From the IMG/VR virus record IMGVR_UViG_3300030101_001745, positions 1-64,000 of that record: DNA of 64,000 bases; one strand, given 5' to 3'. The notes beneath the pieces are model-generated. The model had not been told where the DNA came from, searched no databases, and was given only the letters and a program-made list of their open reading frames with translations. This document shows positions 45,808 through 53,006 of this stretch, in pieces. The translations under genes and the position numbers were made by a program. Origin of the DNA: a virus. How positions within the stretch are numbered: the first letter of the stretch is position 1; every line of letters starts with the position of its first letter.

Positions 45808-46022
45808 AATACAGAATAAACGGAGTAGATTATACTGAAAGACAATTGGAAAATATACTCGGCGGTGCTGTTGCTAAGTATTGTGATGAAGAGGGAAACC
45901 CAATCGTGGAACTACAAGATGCCGCATTACTAGCATTAGAGCAAGGTAGCAGTTTTACCCCATTGACATTTGAAGAGGCTATGATTCAGTCTAGGTTATT
46001 GCATAAGGAGGAAGAGGAATAA
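45804..46022 (+). CDS. Small protein between two lectins
   Basis: 72 residues, alpha/beta with an acidic C-terminus. ATG 45804 overlaps the lectin stop, and its stop overlaps the next lectin start. Position between adhesins resembles small assembly chaperones for tail fibres. No family recognised. Confidence 0.6.
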   Translation: MKYRINGVDYTERQLENILGGAVAKYCDEEGNPIVELQDAALLALEQGSSFTPLTFEEAMIQSRLLHKEEEE

Positions 46023-46759
46023 TGGGTGTAGCAGGTGGGCCTAGAATACCACAAAGCGGTATGCAATTGAATCTCGATGCTTCCAATAGCAAGAGTTCTC
46101 CCGGTAGTGGTACAACGTGGTTCGATGTAAGTGGAAATGGCAGAGACTTCACTTGGTCATCTGCACCCACATATAACACAAGACCTGTTGTCGGTGGTTA
46201 TCAACAACCGGATTCGATTGATGCGGCTATGGCTAGTGGCCCCGCCGCGAATAGTTTTGGTATTGACTCATCAAGTGGTGCTTCTTTTATCTTCTATTGC
46301 ACTAATGATTCGCTAACGAGTAAAGGTGCATTCAAACTTCCTATGGGTTCAGGATTAAGCGGCGGAGCATCAAGAGGATATTCAATACATTTACCGTGGG
46401 GTAATGGCTACATCTATTTTGACACAAATGGCTCTACATCTACTAGTAGCGGGGGAGGTAGAGTGAACACCAGTAGCAATATAGGTAGTCATATCAATTT
46501 CTTTTGGGTTCATGCTTTTACCAAATCAGCCGATGGTGCTACCATGAAAATATACAGAGATGGTGAGGTAGTAGCATCTAGGACAAATGCAGGTGCTTGT
46601 CCAACATTGAATTCAGACGCATTCACTGTAGGTGGTACTGACGAATACACAAGTGGTTGGGATGCCAAGATGGGTGCTTTCCTATGCTACAACAGGGAAC
46701 TTAGTGCAGATGAGGTAAAGCAAATAACTGCCGCATTGCGTGGAAGGGATGGTGCTTAG
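46022..46759 (+). CDS. Second LamG/concanavalin-A-like lectin
   Basis: 245 residues. It opens with a Gly-rich turn and LNLDASNSKS, WFDVSGNGRDFTW strands, then FFWVHAFTKSADG and MKIYRDG, and ends MGAFLCYNRELSADEVKQI. This is the LamG jellyroll pattern, distantly related to the lectin at 45037. Probably a second receptor-binding protein or an alternative specificity. Confidence 0.78.
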   Translation: MGVAGGPRIPQSGMQLNLDASNSKSSPGSGTTWFDVSGNGRDFTWSSAPTYNTRPVVGGYQQPDSIDAAMASGPAANSFGIDSSSGASFIFYCTNDSLTSKGAFKLPMGSGLSGGASRGYSIHLPWGNGYIYFDTNGSTSTSSGGGRVNTSSNIGSHINFFWVHAFTKSADGATMKIYRDGEVVASRTNAGACPTLNSDAFTVGGTDEYTSGWDAKMGAFLCYNRELSADEVKQITAALRGRDGA

Positions 46760-48298
46760 ATGGCGGATAGCGATAAGGACATCCTGATTACTCCGAATGT
46801 GAGTCAAACTTCCCAACCAGAAATCAAACTGGTAGGTAAAGACAACTCCCCAATGTACCTCAAGGTATTGGATGATAACACCCTATCATTTGAAGGAACA
46901 GAGGGACAGGTTTTCTCAATCGGGCCTACAATGTCAAGTGGAGATATATTCAACGTGAGTGATATCTCTGGTGTGCAGAATATGGCCGTCAATGCCGATG
47001 GTTCAATCAAGATTATCCCAACCGGAACAAACCCATCTAGTAATTTGTATGTAGGAGATTTGAGACATTGCTTCGTCTACGCTAGAGGAACAGGAAACAA
47101 CAATGCGGCAAACTCTCTGATTTACGTTAATGGTAAGAAGATAGTAGATAGTGCTACTAGAGGTATGTATCTAACAATAATCAACCAAGTTGATTTGAGT
47201 GTTGTATCTTCTACTAACTATGATACATTTTCTAATCAAACCAACAACGACAATCTTGCTACTGCCATAGGAAATATGACAGACCAACAGATAGGAATTC
47301 TAGTCTCAGAGGATGCTTGGGAAACTAGCAATACTACTAATTCTGCGAATCTAGTGGCCGCGGCTAAGTTAGTTGGGCTTACAAAACTAGGCAACATAGG
47401 AAACGCAAATGCATCCAATAGAAGACCCTACGCGGCTATCTTCATGGGTTCGGGAGATGATGCGAATGCCGCTAACAAATTCGTAATTGAGAGAATGTCT
47501 GATGCTGATGCTGATGCTCCTATGGCTTCGATATCTGCTGTTCTAGTCTCGGATGGAACTCATGCTTCTATCATGGGTTCTAACAATGTAAATGCGATTT
47601 GGGGTGCAGATTCAAACCATGAGGAACCTGCTCTCATCGCAGACGAGGACAACAACATAGACATTCTAGGTGGTAGTGGTGGAAATGGACAGGTAAACAT
47701 CAGTAGAACAAGTGGTGCAACTGTCTTCCTACAAGCACAATCCGCAACAGGAATAGTGGGAACCTCAAGCAATCATACTCTAGCCCTTACTACAAATGGT
47801 TCTCAGAGACTCAAGATAAACAATGTCGGGGGAATCGAAGCAGTATCCAACGCGAACGGTTGGAATCTTTGGCATAAGGTGACTTGGGGCAAGAATGACT
47901 ATGGAACTTCCAATGGGGATGGTCATGGCCTCAAAAGAATGACATTCGATGATGACGAGGCAGGTTCGCCAGTCTATTCCGTACCTAGAGATATTACGAT
48001 AAGAGCAGTTGTCATTAGAACCAACGGTGTTGTTCTTTCCGGTACTACTGCTCAAGTGGTGAGAATATTCGCAAATGGAAATGCAGGGACAGGAACCCTA
48101 CTCGATGTTTCCTATAACGCCAGCCAATTCACAAGACACAACTCTGAGAACTCCAACGCAACTCATCATTCACTAGTGACCACAGGACTCAGTACCTCCT
48201 ACAATGCAGGTGATACATTAGCGGTAAGAAGAAATTCGGGTGCAGTTGATATGGGTGATTACATAGTGGATGTTTGGTTTAGTATTGATAATGCTTAG
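46760..48298 (+). CDS. Tail protein with ILEI/FAM3-like domain
   Basis: 512 residues. A beta-rich N-terminus (about 1-100) is followed by a domain (about 105-240) with the order IYVNGKKIV, RGMYLTIIN, FDTF-like YDTFSNQ, a helix, IGILVSEDAW, and RRPYAAIFMGSG. This matches the interleukin-like EMT inducer (ILEI/FAM3) domain, which in other tailed viruses is found in tail proteins and may bind sugars. The last 150 residues are a beta jellyroll-like region. ATG 46760 follows the previous stop with a GGTG upstream. Probably a receptor-binding protein. Confidence 0.7.
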   Translation: MADSDKDILITPNVSQTSQPEIKLVGKDNSPMYLKVLDDNTLSFEGTEGQVFSIGPTMSSGDIFNVSDISGVQNMAVNADGSIKIIPTGTNPSSNLYVGDLRHCFVYARGTGNNNAANSLIYVNGKKIVDSATRGMYLTIINQVDLSVVSSTNYDTFSNQTNNDNLATAIGNMTDQQIGILVSEDAWETSNTTNSANLVAAAKLVGLTKLGNIGNANASNRRPYAAIFMGSGDDANAANKFVIERMSDADADAPMASISAVLVSDGTHASIMGSNNVNAIWGADSNHEEPALIADEDNNIDILGGSGGNGQVNISRTSGATVFLQAQSATGIVGTSSNHTLALTTNGSQRLKINNVGGIEAVSNANGWNLWHKVTWGKNDYGTSNGDGHGLKRMTFDDDEAGSPVYSVPRDITIRAVVIRTNGVVLSGTTAQVVRIFANGNAGTGTLLDVSYNASQFTRHNSENSNATHHSLVTTGLSTSYNAGDTLAVRRNSGAVDMGDYIVDVWFSIDNA

Positions 48299-48306
48299 GT
48301 GATTGT

Positions 48307-48621
48307 ATGGTTGAACATGGGATAGAGGATGAAGAAACACCGAGCAATGTGACAGTACATTACAATGTAGGGCCGGGGCATCCAGAGTATGATGAGAACG
48401 GTCATATTAGTTTTGCTTGGGAAGACCTTAGAGCAAGGAGAGCCATGCGCTTGAAGAAAGTAGACATCTATCAAGGTGTATTAGTTTACAATACTCTAAC
48501 AGAAGAACAACAAAATGAGTTGGCTACATACAGACAGGCACTTCTAGATTTGCCAAGTGACTACGATGACCCATTTGAGGCAATGGCAAACCTACCAACA
48601 ATACCATCTTGGCTAAATTAA
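48307..48621 (+). CDS. Phage tail assembly chaperone-like (APC) protein
   Basis: 104 residues. C-terminal pattern LRARRAMRLKKVD, then LTEEQQNELATYRQALLDLP and a Pro-rich end is typical of the phage tail assembly chaperone family found next to fibre adhesins. It would help fold or attach the adhesins encoded before it. ATG 48307 has AGGTGATT upstream. Last gene of the rightward unit. Confidence 0.78.
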   Translation: MVEHGIEDEETPSNVTVHYNVGPGHPEYDENGHISFAWEDLRARRAMRLKKVDIYQGVLVYNTLTEEQQNELATYRQALLDLPSDYDDPFEAMANLPTIPSWLN

Positions 48622-48728
48622 CTCGCAATCCCACCATCGAAAGCGATTCAATCTTACTTTCTTCAACGGTAAATCCAAAATGCAACCCCATTGTAAATTA
48701 GTTTTCTAGATGACCCTTATAACCCACC
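48622..48728. other. Convergent junction of the two transcription units
   Basis: The rightward virion unit ends at 48621 and the leftward small-gene unit ends at 48729. The gap is AT-rich with short T-runs on both strands, but no strong stem-loop followed by a T-tract. I see no gene here. Confidence 0.6.
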
Positions 48729-48890
48729 CTAGAGAGAACGATTTTTGGCCCACTCCATGGCGAGGTAATCCAACCTGCCCAACCACGAAATTAGACCACT
48801 TGCAAACACAATCATGAAAGGAGTGTAGAAACTCAGAGGTATTTCAAAAGACAAGTCATGTAAGAAACTCATGTCCAGAATTTCAATCAT
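48729..48890 (-). CDS. Single-span membrane microprotein
   Basis: 53 residues starting MIEILDM, with one hydrophobic span (about 20-36, FYTPFMIVFASGLISWLG) and a charged C-terminus. Its ATG overlaps the stop of the gene before it (ATGA), and AGGAGTGA lies seven bases upstream. Unknown function, one of several membrane microproteins on this strand. Confidence 0.65.
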   Translation of the reverse strand: MIEILDMSFLHDLSFEIPLSFYTPFMIVFASGLISWLGRLDYLAMEWAKNRSL

Positions 48891-49009
48891 GGCTCTTCAC
48901 TCCTAAAATATTTGGCTATTTCTTTGAATTCATTTACTAGAAGAAACGAAGCGCAAAAAAGAAAGAAGCCCATTAGGATATAGACGGGAAGAAAGGGTGA
49001 GTATTCCAT
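48887..49009 (-). CDS. Single-span membrane microprotein
   Basis: 40 residues with one span (about 7-26, FLPVYILMGFFLFCASFLLV) and a charged C-terminal tail. Four-base overlap with the next gene indicates coupled translation. Too short for any family call. Confidence 0.6.
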   Translation of the reverse strand: MEYSPFLPVYILMGFFLFCASFLLVNEFKEIAKYFRSEEP

Positions 49010-49012
49010 AGT

Positions 49013-49111
49013 TTATCTTACCTGCGCTTTCCAATATTCCCAATCCCAATCTGGATGTTTTTCCATTAATTTTTCTAATCTAATATCATGCCTATCCTTT
49101 TCATTAGCCAT
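49013..49111 (-). CDS. Tiny charged protein
   Basis: 32 residues ending DWDWEYWKAQVR, rich in Asp, Trp and Lys. ATG 49111 is chosen because GGGAGGTTT lies seven bases upstream; a longer frame from 49204 crosses a perfect dyad and has no such site. First gene of a three-gene leftward unit. Function unknown. Confidence 0.55.
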   Translation of the reverse strand: MANEKDRHDIRLEKLMEKHPDWDWEYWKAQVR

Positions 49112-49142
49112 CTGGTAAACCTCCCGACATCCATGAAAGCGC

Positions 49143-49159
49143 GGTGTAAAAATTACACC
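49143..49159. promoter_or_regulatory. Perfect dyad GGTGTAA-aaa-TTACACC
   Basis: A perfect seven-base inverted repeat with a three-base spacer, lying about 32 bases before the start of the 32-residue gene and downstream of the TATA-like repeats. It could be an operator or an RNA hairpin in the leader. Confidence 0.5.
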
Positions 49160-49257
49160 ATAAATATTGTCGTTAAAATCTACACAATCTACCTTACTAC
49201 ACATTGAGATTTGGTTTTCGGAACTTCATATACTCTCGGATTTGATGTTTCGCAAAT

Positions 49258-49284
49258 ACTGAAGTTTCTCCGTAGTTCTTCAGT
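49258..49284. promoter_or_regulatory. Perfect dyad ACTGAAG...CTTCAGT
   Basis: Seven-base perfect inverted repeat around a 13-base spacer. It lies where transcription would begin if the last TATA-like box at about 49301-49307 is used, which is a typical position for a repressor operator. It could also form a leader hairpin. Confidence 0.5.
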
Positions 49285-49300
49285 TATTAAAATCGGCTTC

Positions 49301-49346
49301 TATATAGAAAACTACTTTTTCATATAAAAAACTACTTTTTCATATA
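49301..49346 (-). repeat. 20-bp tandem repeats with TATA-like boxes
   Basis: Two full 20-base units (49301-49320, 49321-49340) and a partial third, each ending ACTACTTTTT on the + strand. Read leftward they give three TATA-like elements (TTCTATATG, TTTTATATG, TTCTATATA), each 20 bases apart. They lie just after the T-tracts that close the replication operon, so they may be the promoter of the small-gene unit at 48729-49111. Confidence 0.55.
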
Positions 49347-49352
49347 GAAAGC

Positions 49353-49382
49353 AAAAAAAAGTGTTTAGAAACCAAAAAAAAA
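49353..49382 (-). terminator. Two T-tracts ending the leftward replication operon
   Basis: On the - strand there are runs of nine T (49374-49382) and eight T (49353-49360), starting 22 bases after the last gene of the long operon. Archaeal RNA polymerase stops at such T-runs without needing a hairpin. No other stretch on this strand within the operon has such a pair between genes. Confidence 0.6.
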
Positions 49383-49403
49383 GTTGACCCAATGGCCGGA
49401 AGA

Positions 49404-49541
49404 TTACTCTTCCCGCCAAAGGGCTTTACATTCTTTACATTCCCAGATTAGGATTTTTTCTAAAGAGCCAACTACATGGCCTTTGATTCTTCTTGGGATT
49501 GTTCTTTTTTCGCAGAACTTGCACTTACTGCGGAGGGACAC
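49404..49541 (-). CDS. Zinc-ribbon microprotein
   Basis: 45 residues with C7-x2-C10 and C35-x2-C38, the layout of a zinc ribbon, in a basic background. GTG 49541 has GAGGT about seven bases upstream and overlaps the end of the preceding gene. One of at least eight tiny zinc proteins in the replication module. Possibly binds nucleic acid or another replication protein. Confidence 0.62.
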   Translation of the reverse strand: MSLRSKCKFCEKRTIPRRIKGHVVGSLEKILIWECKECKALWREE

Positions 49542-49701
49542 GACCAGACCTCTGCTCTTCAAGAATCTGATTTTCCAATCTGGTCATATACTCGTCTATT
49601 GTCTTCTCATCATATTTGGAACTACCAAAGGTAGCAAAGAAAAGTAGGGACATCCCCATGATGAAAAATATCCCTAGAATCCACTCAAATGTCGTTGCCA
49701 T
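49525..49701 (-). CDS. Membrane microprotein
   Basis: 58 residues: one strong span (about 6-26, with FEWILGIFFIMGMSLLFF) and an acidic helical tail rich in Glu, Arg and Gln. Starts at ATG 49701, overlapping the exonuclease stop. An extended form from an upstream TTG is less likely. Function unknown. Confidence 0.6.
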   Translation of the reverse strand: MATTFEWILGIFFIMGMSLLFFATFGSSKYDEKTIDEYMTRLENQILEEQRSGRVPPQ

Positions 49702-50297
49702 TACCAATCAACTCCTAGGTCGAGGACTTCCTCTTGGTCTAATGAGAAGCCCTTGACTACTTTATTGTTCTGTCCATGTTCCCACAATTTGTAGACCAAT
49801 TCGCAATCCATGAGGCAGTATTCTGCTACCTCTGCATAACCGCCCGCTTTCCAGACTTTGGGAGCATCCTCGCTCTTCATCAGTTTCTCTGCACCTAGCG
49901 TATGGTGGACTAGATTATTCAAGGAATACCTCTCCTTGAATTCCTTTTGTAGTATGTGGCTAGTGTCAATGTATGCTTCCGCATCCATATACTTCTTGAT
50001 ACAATAGATGTCCATCGCATTCTTCAATACTGGTAGGTCAAACCCTACTATGTTGTGTCCTAGTAGTTTACCTCCCTTCTCAAAGTGGTCATCCAAGTCA
50101 AACTTCAACTCAGACATAGACTTTACAATCGTATTGGGGAGTTTCAAGTCATCCAATGCCTTGTCTATGTAGATGGTTCCTTTGTCTCCATCGTAAGTAC
50201 ATACAGTAGAGACTCGGAACATGTGGGTATTACCCCACCCACCTATCTCATGGGCGTAGTTTTTGGTTTCCAAATCAATTGCTAGTACAGACATCAT
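49701..50297 (-). CDS. DEDD-type 3'-5' exonuclease
   Basis: 198 residues with the three exonuclease motifs: Exo I AIDLET (D8, E10), Exo II GHNIVGFDLPVL (N82, D87), Exo III YCLMD (Y160, D164). A stand-alone RNase-H-fold nuclease related to the proofreading domain of family-B polymerases, which would remove nucleotides from 3' ends of DNA or RNA. It is separate from the polymerase's own exonuclease domain. ATG 50297 overlaps the upstream stop. It may serve recombination or RNA-primer and transcript processing. Confidence 0.85.
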   Translation of the reverse strand: MMSVLAIDLETKNYAHEIGGWGNTHMFRVSTVCTYDGDKGTIYIDKALDDLKLPNTIVKSMSELKFDLDDHFEKGGKLLGHNIVGFDLPVLKNAMDIYCIKKYMDAEAYIDTSHILQKEFKERYSLNNLVHHTLGAEKLMKSEDAPKVWKAGGYAEVAEYCLMDCELVYKLWEHGQNNKVVKGFSLDQEEVLDLGVDW

Positions 50298-50536
50298 GAT
50301 TCCTCTGTGTCAGCAGACCAGATAGAATCCAATTTCTTTTTAGCAGATTTAGCGGGGTCTGGGTCTTCTATTACAGATTCCCTAGCCATGAACGCAACAA
50401 GTTTGTCACCTGCTACGCTTATCATGGTCTTTACTTCCCAACCTTCCTGTCCATAAGTATTCAAAGATTCGATGATTATCTTCGGACCTTCTGCAACTTG
50501 GAAAACAAGATACATGTTTTCATATTGCTTCTTCAT
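50294..50536 (-). CDS. DUF4177-like small protein
   Basis: 80 residues. The first 45 carry a short alpha/beta pattern with YENMYLVFQV and a LNTYGQEGWEVKTM element like the GWE-motif of DUF4177 proteins; the C-terminus is charged. Coupled to both neighbours by overlaps. DUF4177 function is not known. Confidence 0.65.
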   Translation of the reverse strand: MKKQYENMYLVFQVAEGPKIIIESLNTYGQEGWEVKTMISVAGDKLVAFMARESVIEDPDPAKSAKKKLDSIWSADTEES

Positions 50537-52020
50537 TCTTTAACCTCCTTTTCGACAATCTTTGTGTAAACCGACCTTCCCTTCTTGGCCTCGTTGAATA
50601 CTCCAGTCTTAGCCAATTCTTTGTAGTTTCGGTATATCGTAGCCTGTCCTTTACCTGTTGATTTACGGACATTCTCCAATAACTGTTGCTTGTTCACTCT
50701 CCCTTCACTGTCTGCTACGGTTTTTAGGTTTTCATATTCTGCCTTGAATACTTTGATTCCTAATTTGTCTTGACCAGATATTCTCTCCTGTCTAAGTGAA
50801 GTATCCAACCACGATATGAGAGACTTGTAACATGCTCGTATCAATCTAGAAGACTGTTGAACGTGCTTGTCTGTGACATAGTATCTGTTCTTCTTGGTTC
50901 TGATGGTAGGGGCTTCTGTGATAGCACACAATACTGCCATCCTCGCCATGCTTCCTTGCATCCTAGTGATGAAGTTGTTAGCCAATGACAACACCGATGG
51001 CCTACTTGACTGAACATAATTCTCAAACTTCTTTGTTTCAGCCTTGATTGAATCTCTAAAGTTAGGAGCGAATCTCATTGTCTTCGTTCTATCCTTTCCG
51101 TTTTCTTCAAAGTGTTCTTTCAGACATTCATACACCTTTACTATCGCATCTCCAAACTGATTGATAGGTTGTGCGCTATCTGCAACTGTACCATATGAGT
51201 CTGCTACTTTTGCACGTAGTTCGTTCTGTAGTTCTATTGGTATCTCTCTGATGAAGAGTACCGACCTCTGCATTAAACCAGTCTCTGCAATAACCCTAGT
51301 CATGTTACTTGGGATGTAGGTAGTTGCGAAGATGCTTCTCTGGCAATCGCAAACTAGAACATGGCCCTTAGCCAACTTCTTCTTGATAAGGTGATTATTT
51401 CCATGAAGCGAATTCATGAACTTGTTCATGTACATCACAACGTTCTCCTTGTGTTGTGAACTCTTGAAGACACCAGAATACTCAAACTCGTCATATGCGA
51501 CTAATCCACTACCTTCCAATGCGCCATACACTTGTACGGGAACATCCACTACAGTAGCATTACCTTCATCGTCAGTCAACGTTTCTCTTTCTTCTGTTAT
51601 CGTTCCAATCAAACCTGCATCAGTTGTGTCTTCGACATCCATGATATCGAAGTTGGTTCCGTGGTTCGCATTGAGAACCTCAAACACATAGTTGGATACA
51701 GGGCCGAAGAAGTTGTACAATTCGGACTTTCCAGTACCAGATGTCTGCATCCATATCAATTGGATTCTGGTATCATCTGTCCTTCTTCCATGTGGTATTG
51801 CGGCCATGTCCTTACATATCTGACCTAGTAGAACAAAGTATGACAATGCCGCAGGTATCTCATTGTAGTAAGACACCTCTGATGCAGAATTGACATACTG
51901 CTCAACTAGGCTAGGTAACTTCCGTTGCCTTGCCTTCGGGACTTCTTTTGACAAAGACTCCCAATACTCACGTTCAACGTGAGCCTCTCTTGCTTCTCTT
52001 GCTATTTCTTTTTCATTCAT
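50533..52020 (-). CDS. P-loop ATPase, candidate replicative helicase
   Basis: 495 residues. Walker A TSGTGKS at 93-99 and Walker B LVAYDEFE at 173-180, followed by a sensor-like SNMTR stretch and an Arg-containing segment (about 240-255). This is the order in SF3/DUF3987-type and AAA+ helicases. The C-terminal 80 residues look like a winged helix (QQLLENVRKS, then ATIYRNYKELAKTG). No MCM is seen here, so this is the best candidate for unwinding or for loading a helicase. ATG 52020 has GGAGAT upstream; the longer frame from 52104 overlaps the ERCC4 gene and is rejected. Confidence 0.72.
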   Translation of the reverse strand: MNEKEIAREAREAHVEREYWESLSKEVPKARQRKLPSLVEQYVNSASEVSYYNEIPAALSYFVLLGQICKDMAAIPHGRRTDDTRIQLIWMQTSGTGKSELYNFFGPVSNYVFEVLNANHGTNFDIMDVEDTTDAGLIGTITEERETLTDDEGNATVVDVPVQVYGALEGSGLVAYDEFEYSGVFKSSQHKENVVMYMNKFMNSLHGNNHLIKKKLAKGHVLVCDCQRSIFATTYIPSNMTRVIAETGLMQRSVLFIREIPIELQNELRAKVADSYGTVADSAQPINQFGDAIVKVYECLKEHFEENGKDRTKTMRFAPNFRDSIKAETKKFENYVQSSRPSVLSLANNFITRMQGSMARMAVLCAITEAPTIRTKKNRYYVTDKHVQQSSRLIRACYKSLISWLDTSLRQERISGQDKLGIKVFKAEYENLKTVADSEGRVNKQQLLENVRKSTGKGQATIYRNYKELAKTGVFNEAKKGRSVYTKIVEKEVKE

Positions 52021-52022
52021 AT

Positions 52023-52718
52023 TTATATCTCCATTTTTGTTTCTTTGTTCAGAGTGTTTATTACTCTCTCTGCTAGAGTTTGGCCTACGCCTTCTATTTC
52101 GCACAATTCTGAAATTGTTGCTTCTCCTATTTCCATGATAGAACCAAATTTGTCTAACATGAGTTTAGCCTTATTCAGACTAATTCCTTTGATTGTAGTC
52201 AGAACATCCACCCTCAAATCGGTGGTGGTTATTCTCTTTACAATTCTAGGAGTGTATACTTCTCTGGTGATTGGTTGCATTTTACATACCGTACAAATCA
52301 CCTCTGCGGCAGTCAATGAGTCCTTGACCCATACTACACTACAATCGGTATCTAGTATTATTCTGCCTAATGCACCATAGAACTTTTTCCAAGTCAAGGT
52401 GCGTAGGACTTTTGGATTGATATCAGACTTGACATGTGCAAGATGTTGTCTGAATGCTTTGTCAAATGAACCGTGTACTATCACAAGGTTATTGTCAAAG
52501 GCTCTATCCATGTTATCTAGTTGCTTCCACAGTCGCTTGTTCTGTACTGACTGTAGGAAGTCGAAGGATGACTTCGCTTCAAAGCAGACGTTGTTGAAGG
52601 TATAGTCTCCAAACTCAATCCATTCTTTCTCAAAGGGTATGTTCATCTTTCTTGCTTTCTCTTCCACTTGTTCCGTTAGAACAGAATTTTCCCTACTGTC
52701 AATAATGAGTTTGTTCAT
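52023..52718 (-). CDS. ERCC4/XPF-type nuclease with HhH domain
   Basis: 231 residues. Nuclease motif IIDSREN (D7, R9, E10), then GDYTF (D38) and FEAKSSFDFL (E47, K49) instead of the usual ERK. The C-terminus has helix-hairpin-helix motifs (TIKGISLNKAKLML and ISELCEIEGVGQTLAERV). Such enzymes cut branched or flap DNA in repair and replication fork restart. Start overlaps the upstream zinc microprotein stop. Fits a role with the primase and clamp in this module. Confidence 0.88.
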   Translation of the reverse strand: MNKLIIDSRENSVLTEQVEEKARKMNIPFEKEWIEFGDYTFNNVCFEAKSSFDFLQSVQNKRLWKQLDNMDRAFDNNLVIVHGSFDKAFRQHLAHVKSDINPKVLRTLTWKKFYGALGRIILDTDCSVVWVKDSLTAAEVICTVCKMQPITREVYTPRIVKRITTTDLRVDVLTTIKGISLNKAKLMLDKFGSIMEIGEATISELCEIEGVGQTLAERVINTLNKETKMEI

Positions 52719-52849
52719 CTGAAAACCTCCCTGTGATTACATGAATTGCATTTCATTACTGCCTTCTGTATCTTTGTACCTGCTCTTTGATAGGGGAGTT
52801 TGGTAGCAAACATCCTACCTTTGCATATTGGACACTTAACTCCCCGCAT
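52715..52849 (-). CDS. Zinc-ribbon microprotein
   Basis: 44 residues: C6-x2-C9 and C34-x2-C37 in a basic chain. The second ATG (52849) is chosen because GGGAGG sits seven bases upstream. Overlaps both neighbours. Possibly DNA-binding. Confidence 0.62.
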   Translation of the reverse strand: MRGVKCPICKGRMFATKLPYQRAGTKIQKAVMKCNSCNHREVFR

Positions 52850-53006
52850 TTCTTTTCCTCCCATGTCTATCTACCTTAGAGTAATCTGTCATTGTCTGTA
52901 TCTTTTTACAGTCTAGGCAAATTCTCTTCTTCACATTGGGAGGTGATGGTAGTTTACCCCATCTATTACATGGGCATCTGTTATCCTTGAACCGAATGCT
53001 ACTCAT
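52836..53006 (-). CDS. Zinc-binding microprotein
   Basis: 56 residues with CPCNRWG near 11-17 and ICLDCKK near 29-35, C-terminus basic. ATG 53006 has GGAGGT six bases upstream and lies inside the primase end. No family recognised. Confidence 0.62.
   Translation of the reverse strand: MSSIRFKDNRCPCNRWGKLPSPPNVKKRICLDCKKIQTMTDYSKVDRHGRKRNAGS

Noticed and set aside
48524-48691. 55-residue - strand frame at the convergence point
   Set aside because: It overlaps the tail chaperone-like gene antisense by about 100 bases and has no ribosome-binding site.
49301-49346. Tandem 20-bp repeats as a CRISPR remnant
   Set aside because: Units are directly adjacent without spacers, only two and a half copies exist, and TATA-like content explains them better.
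52021-52104. N-terminal extension of the helicase-like ATPase
   Set aside because: It overlaps the ERCC4 nuclease gene, is Arg/Asn/Ser-rich low complexity, and GGAGAT sits before ATG 52020.
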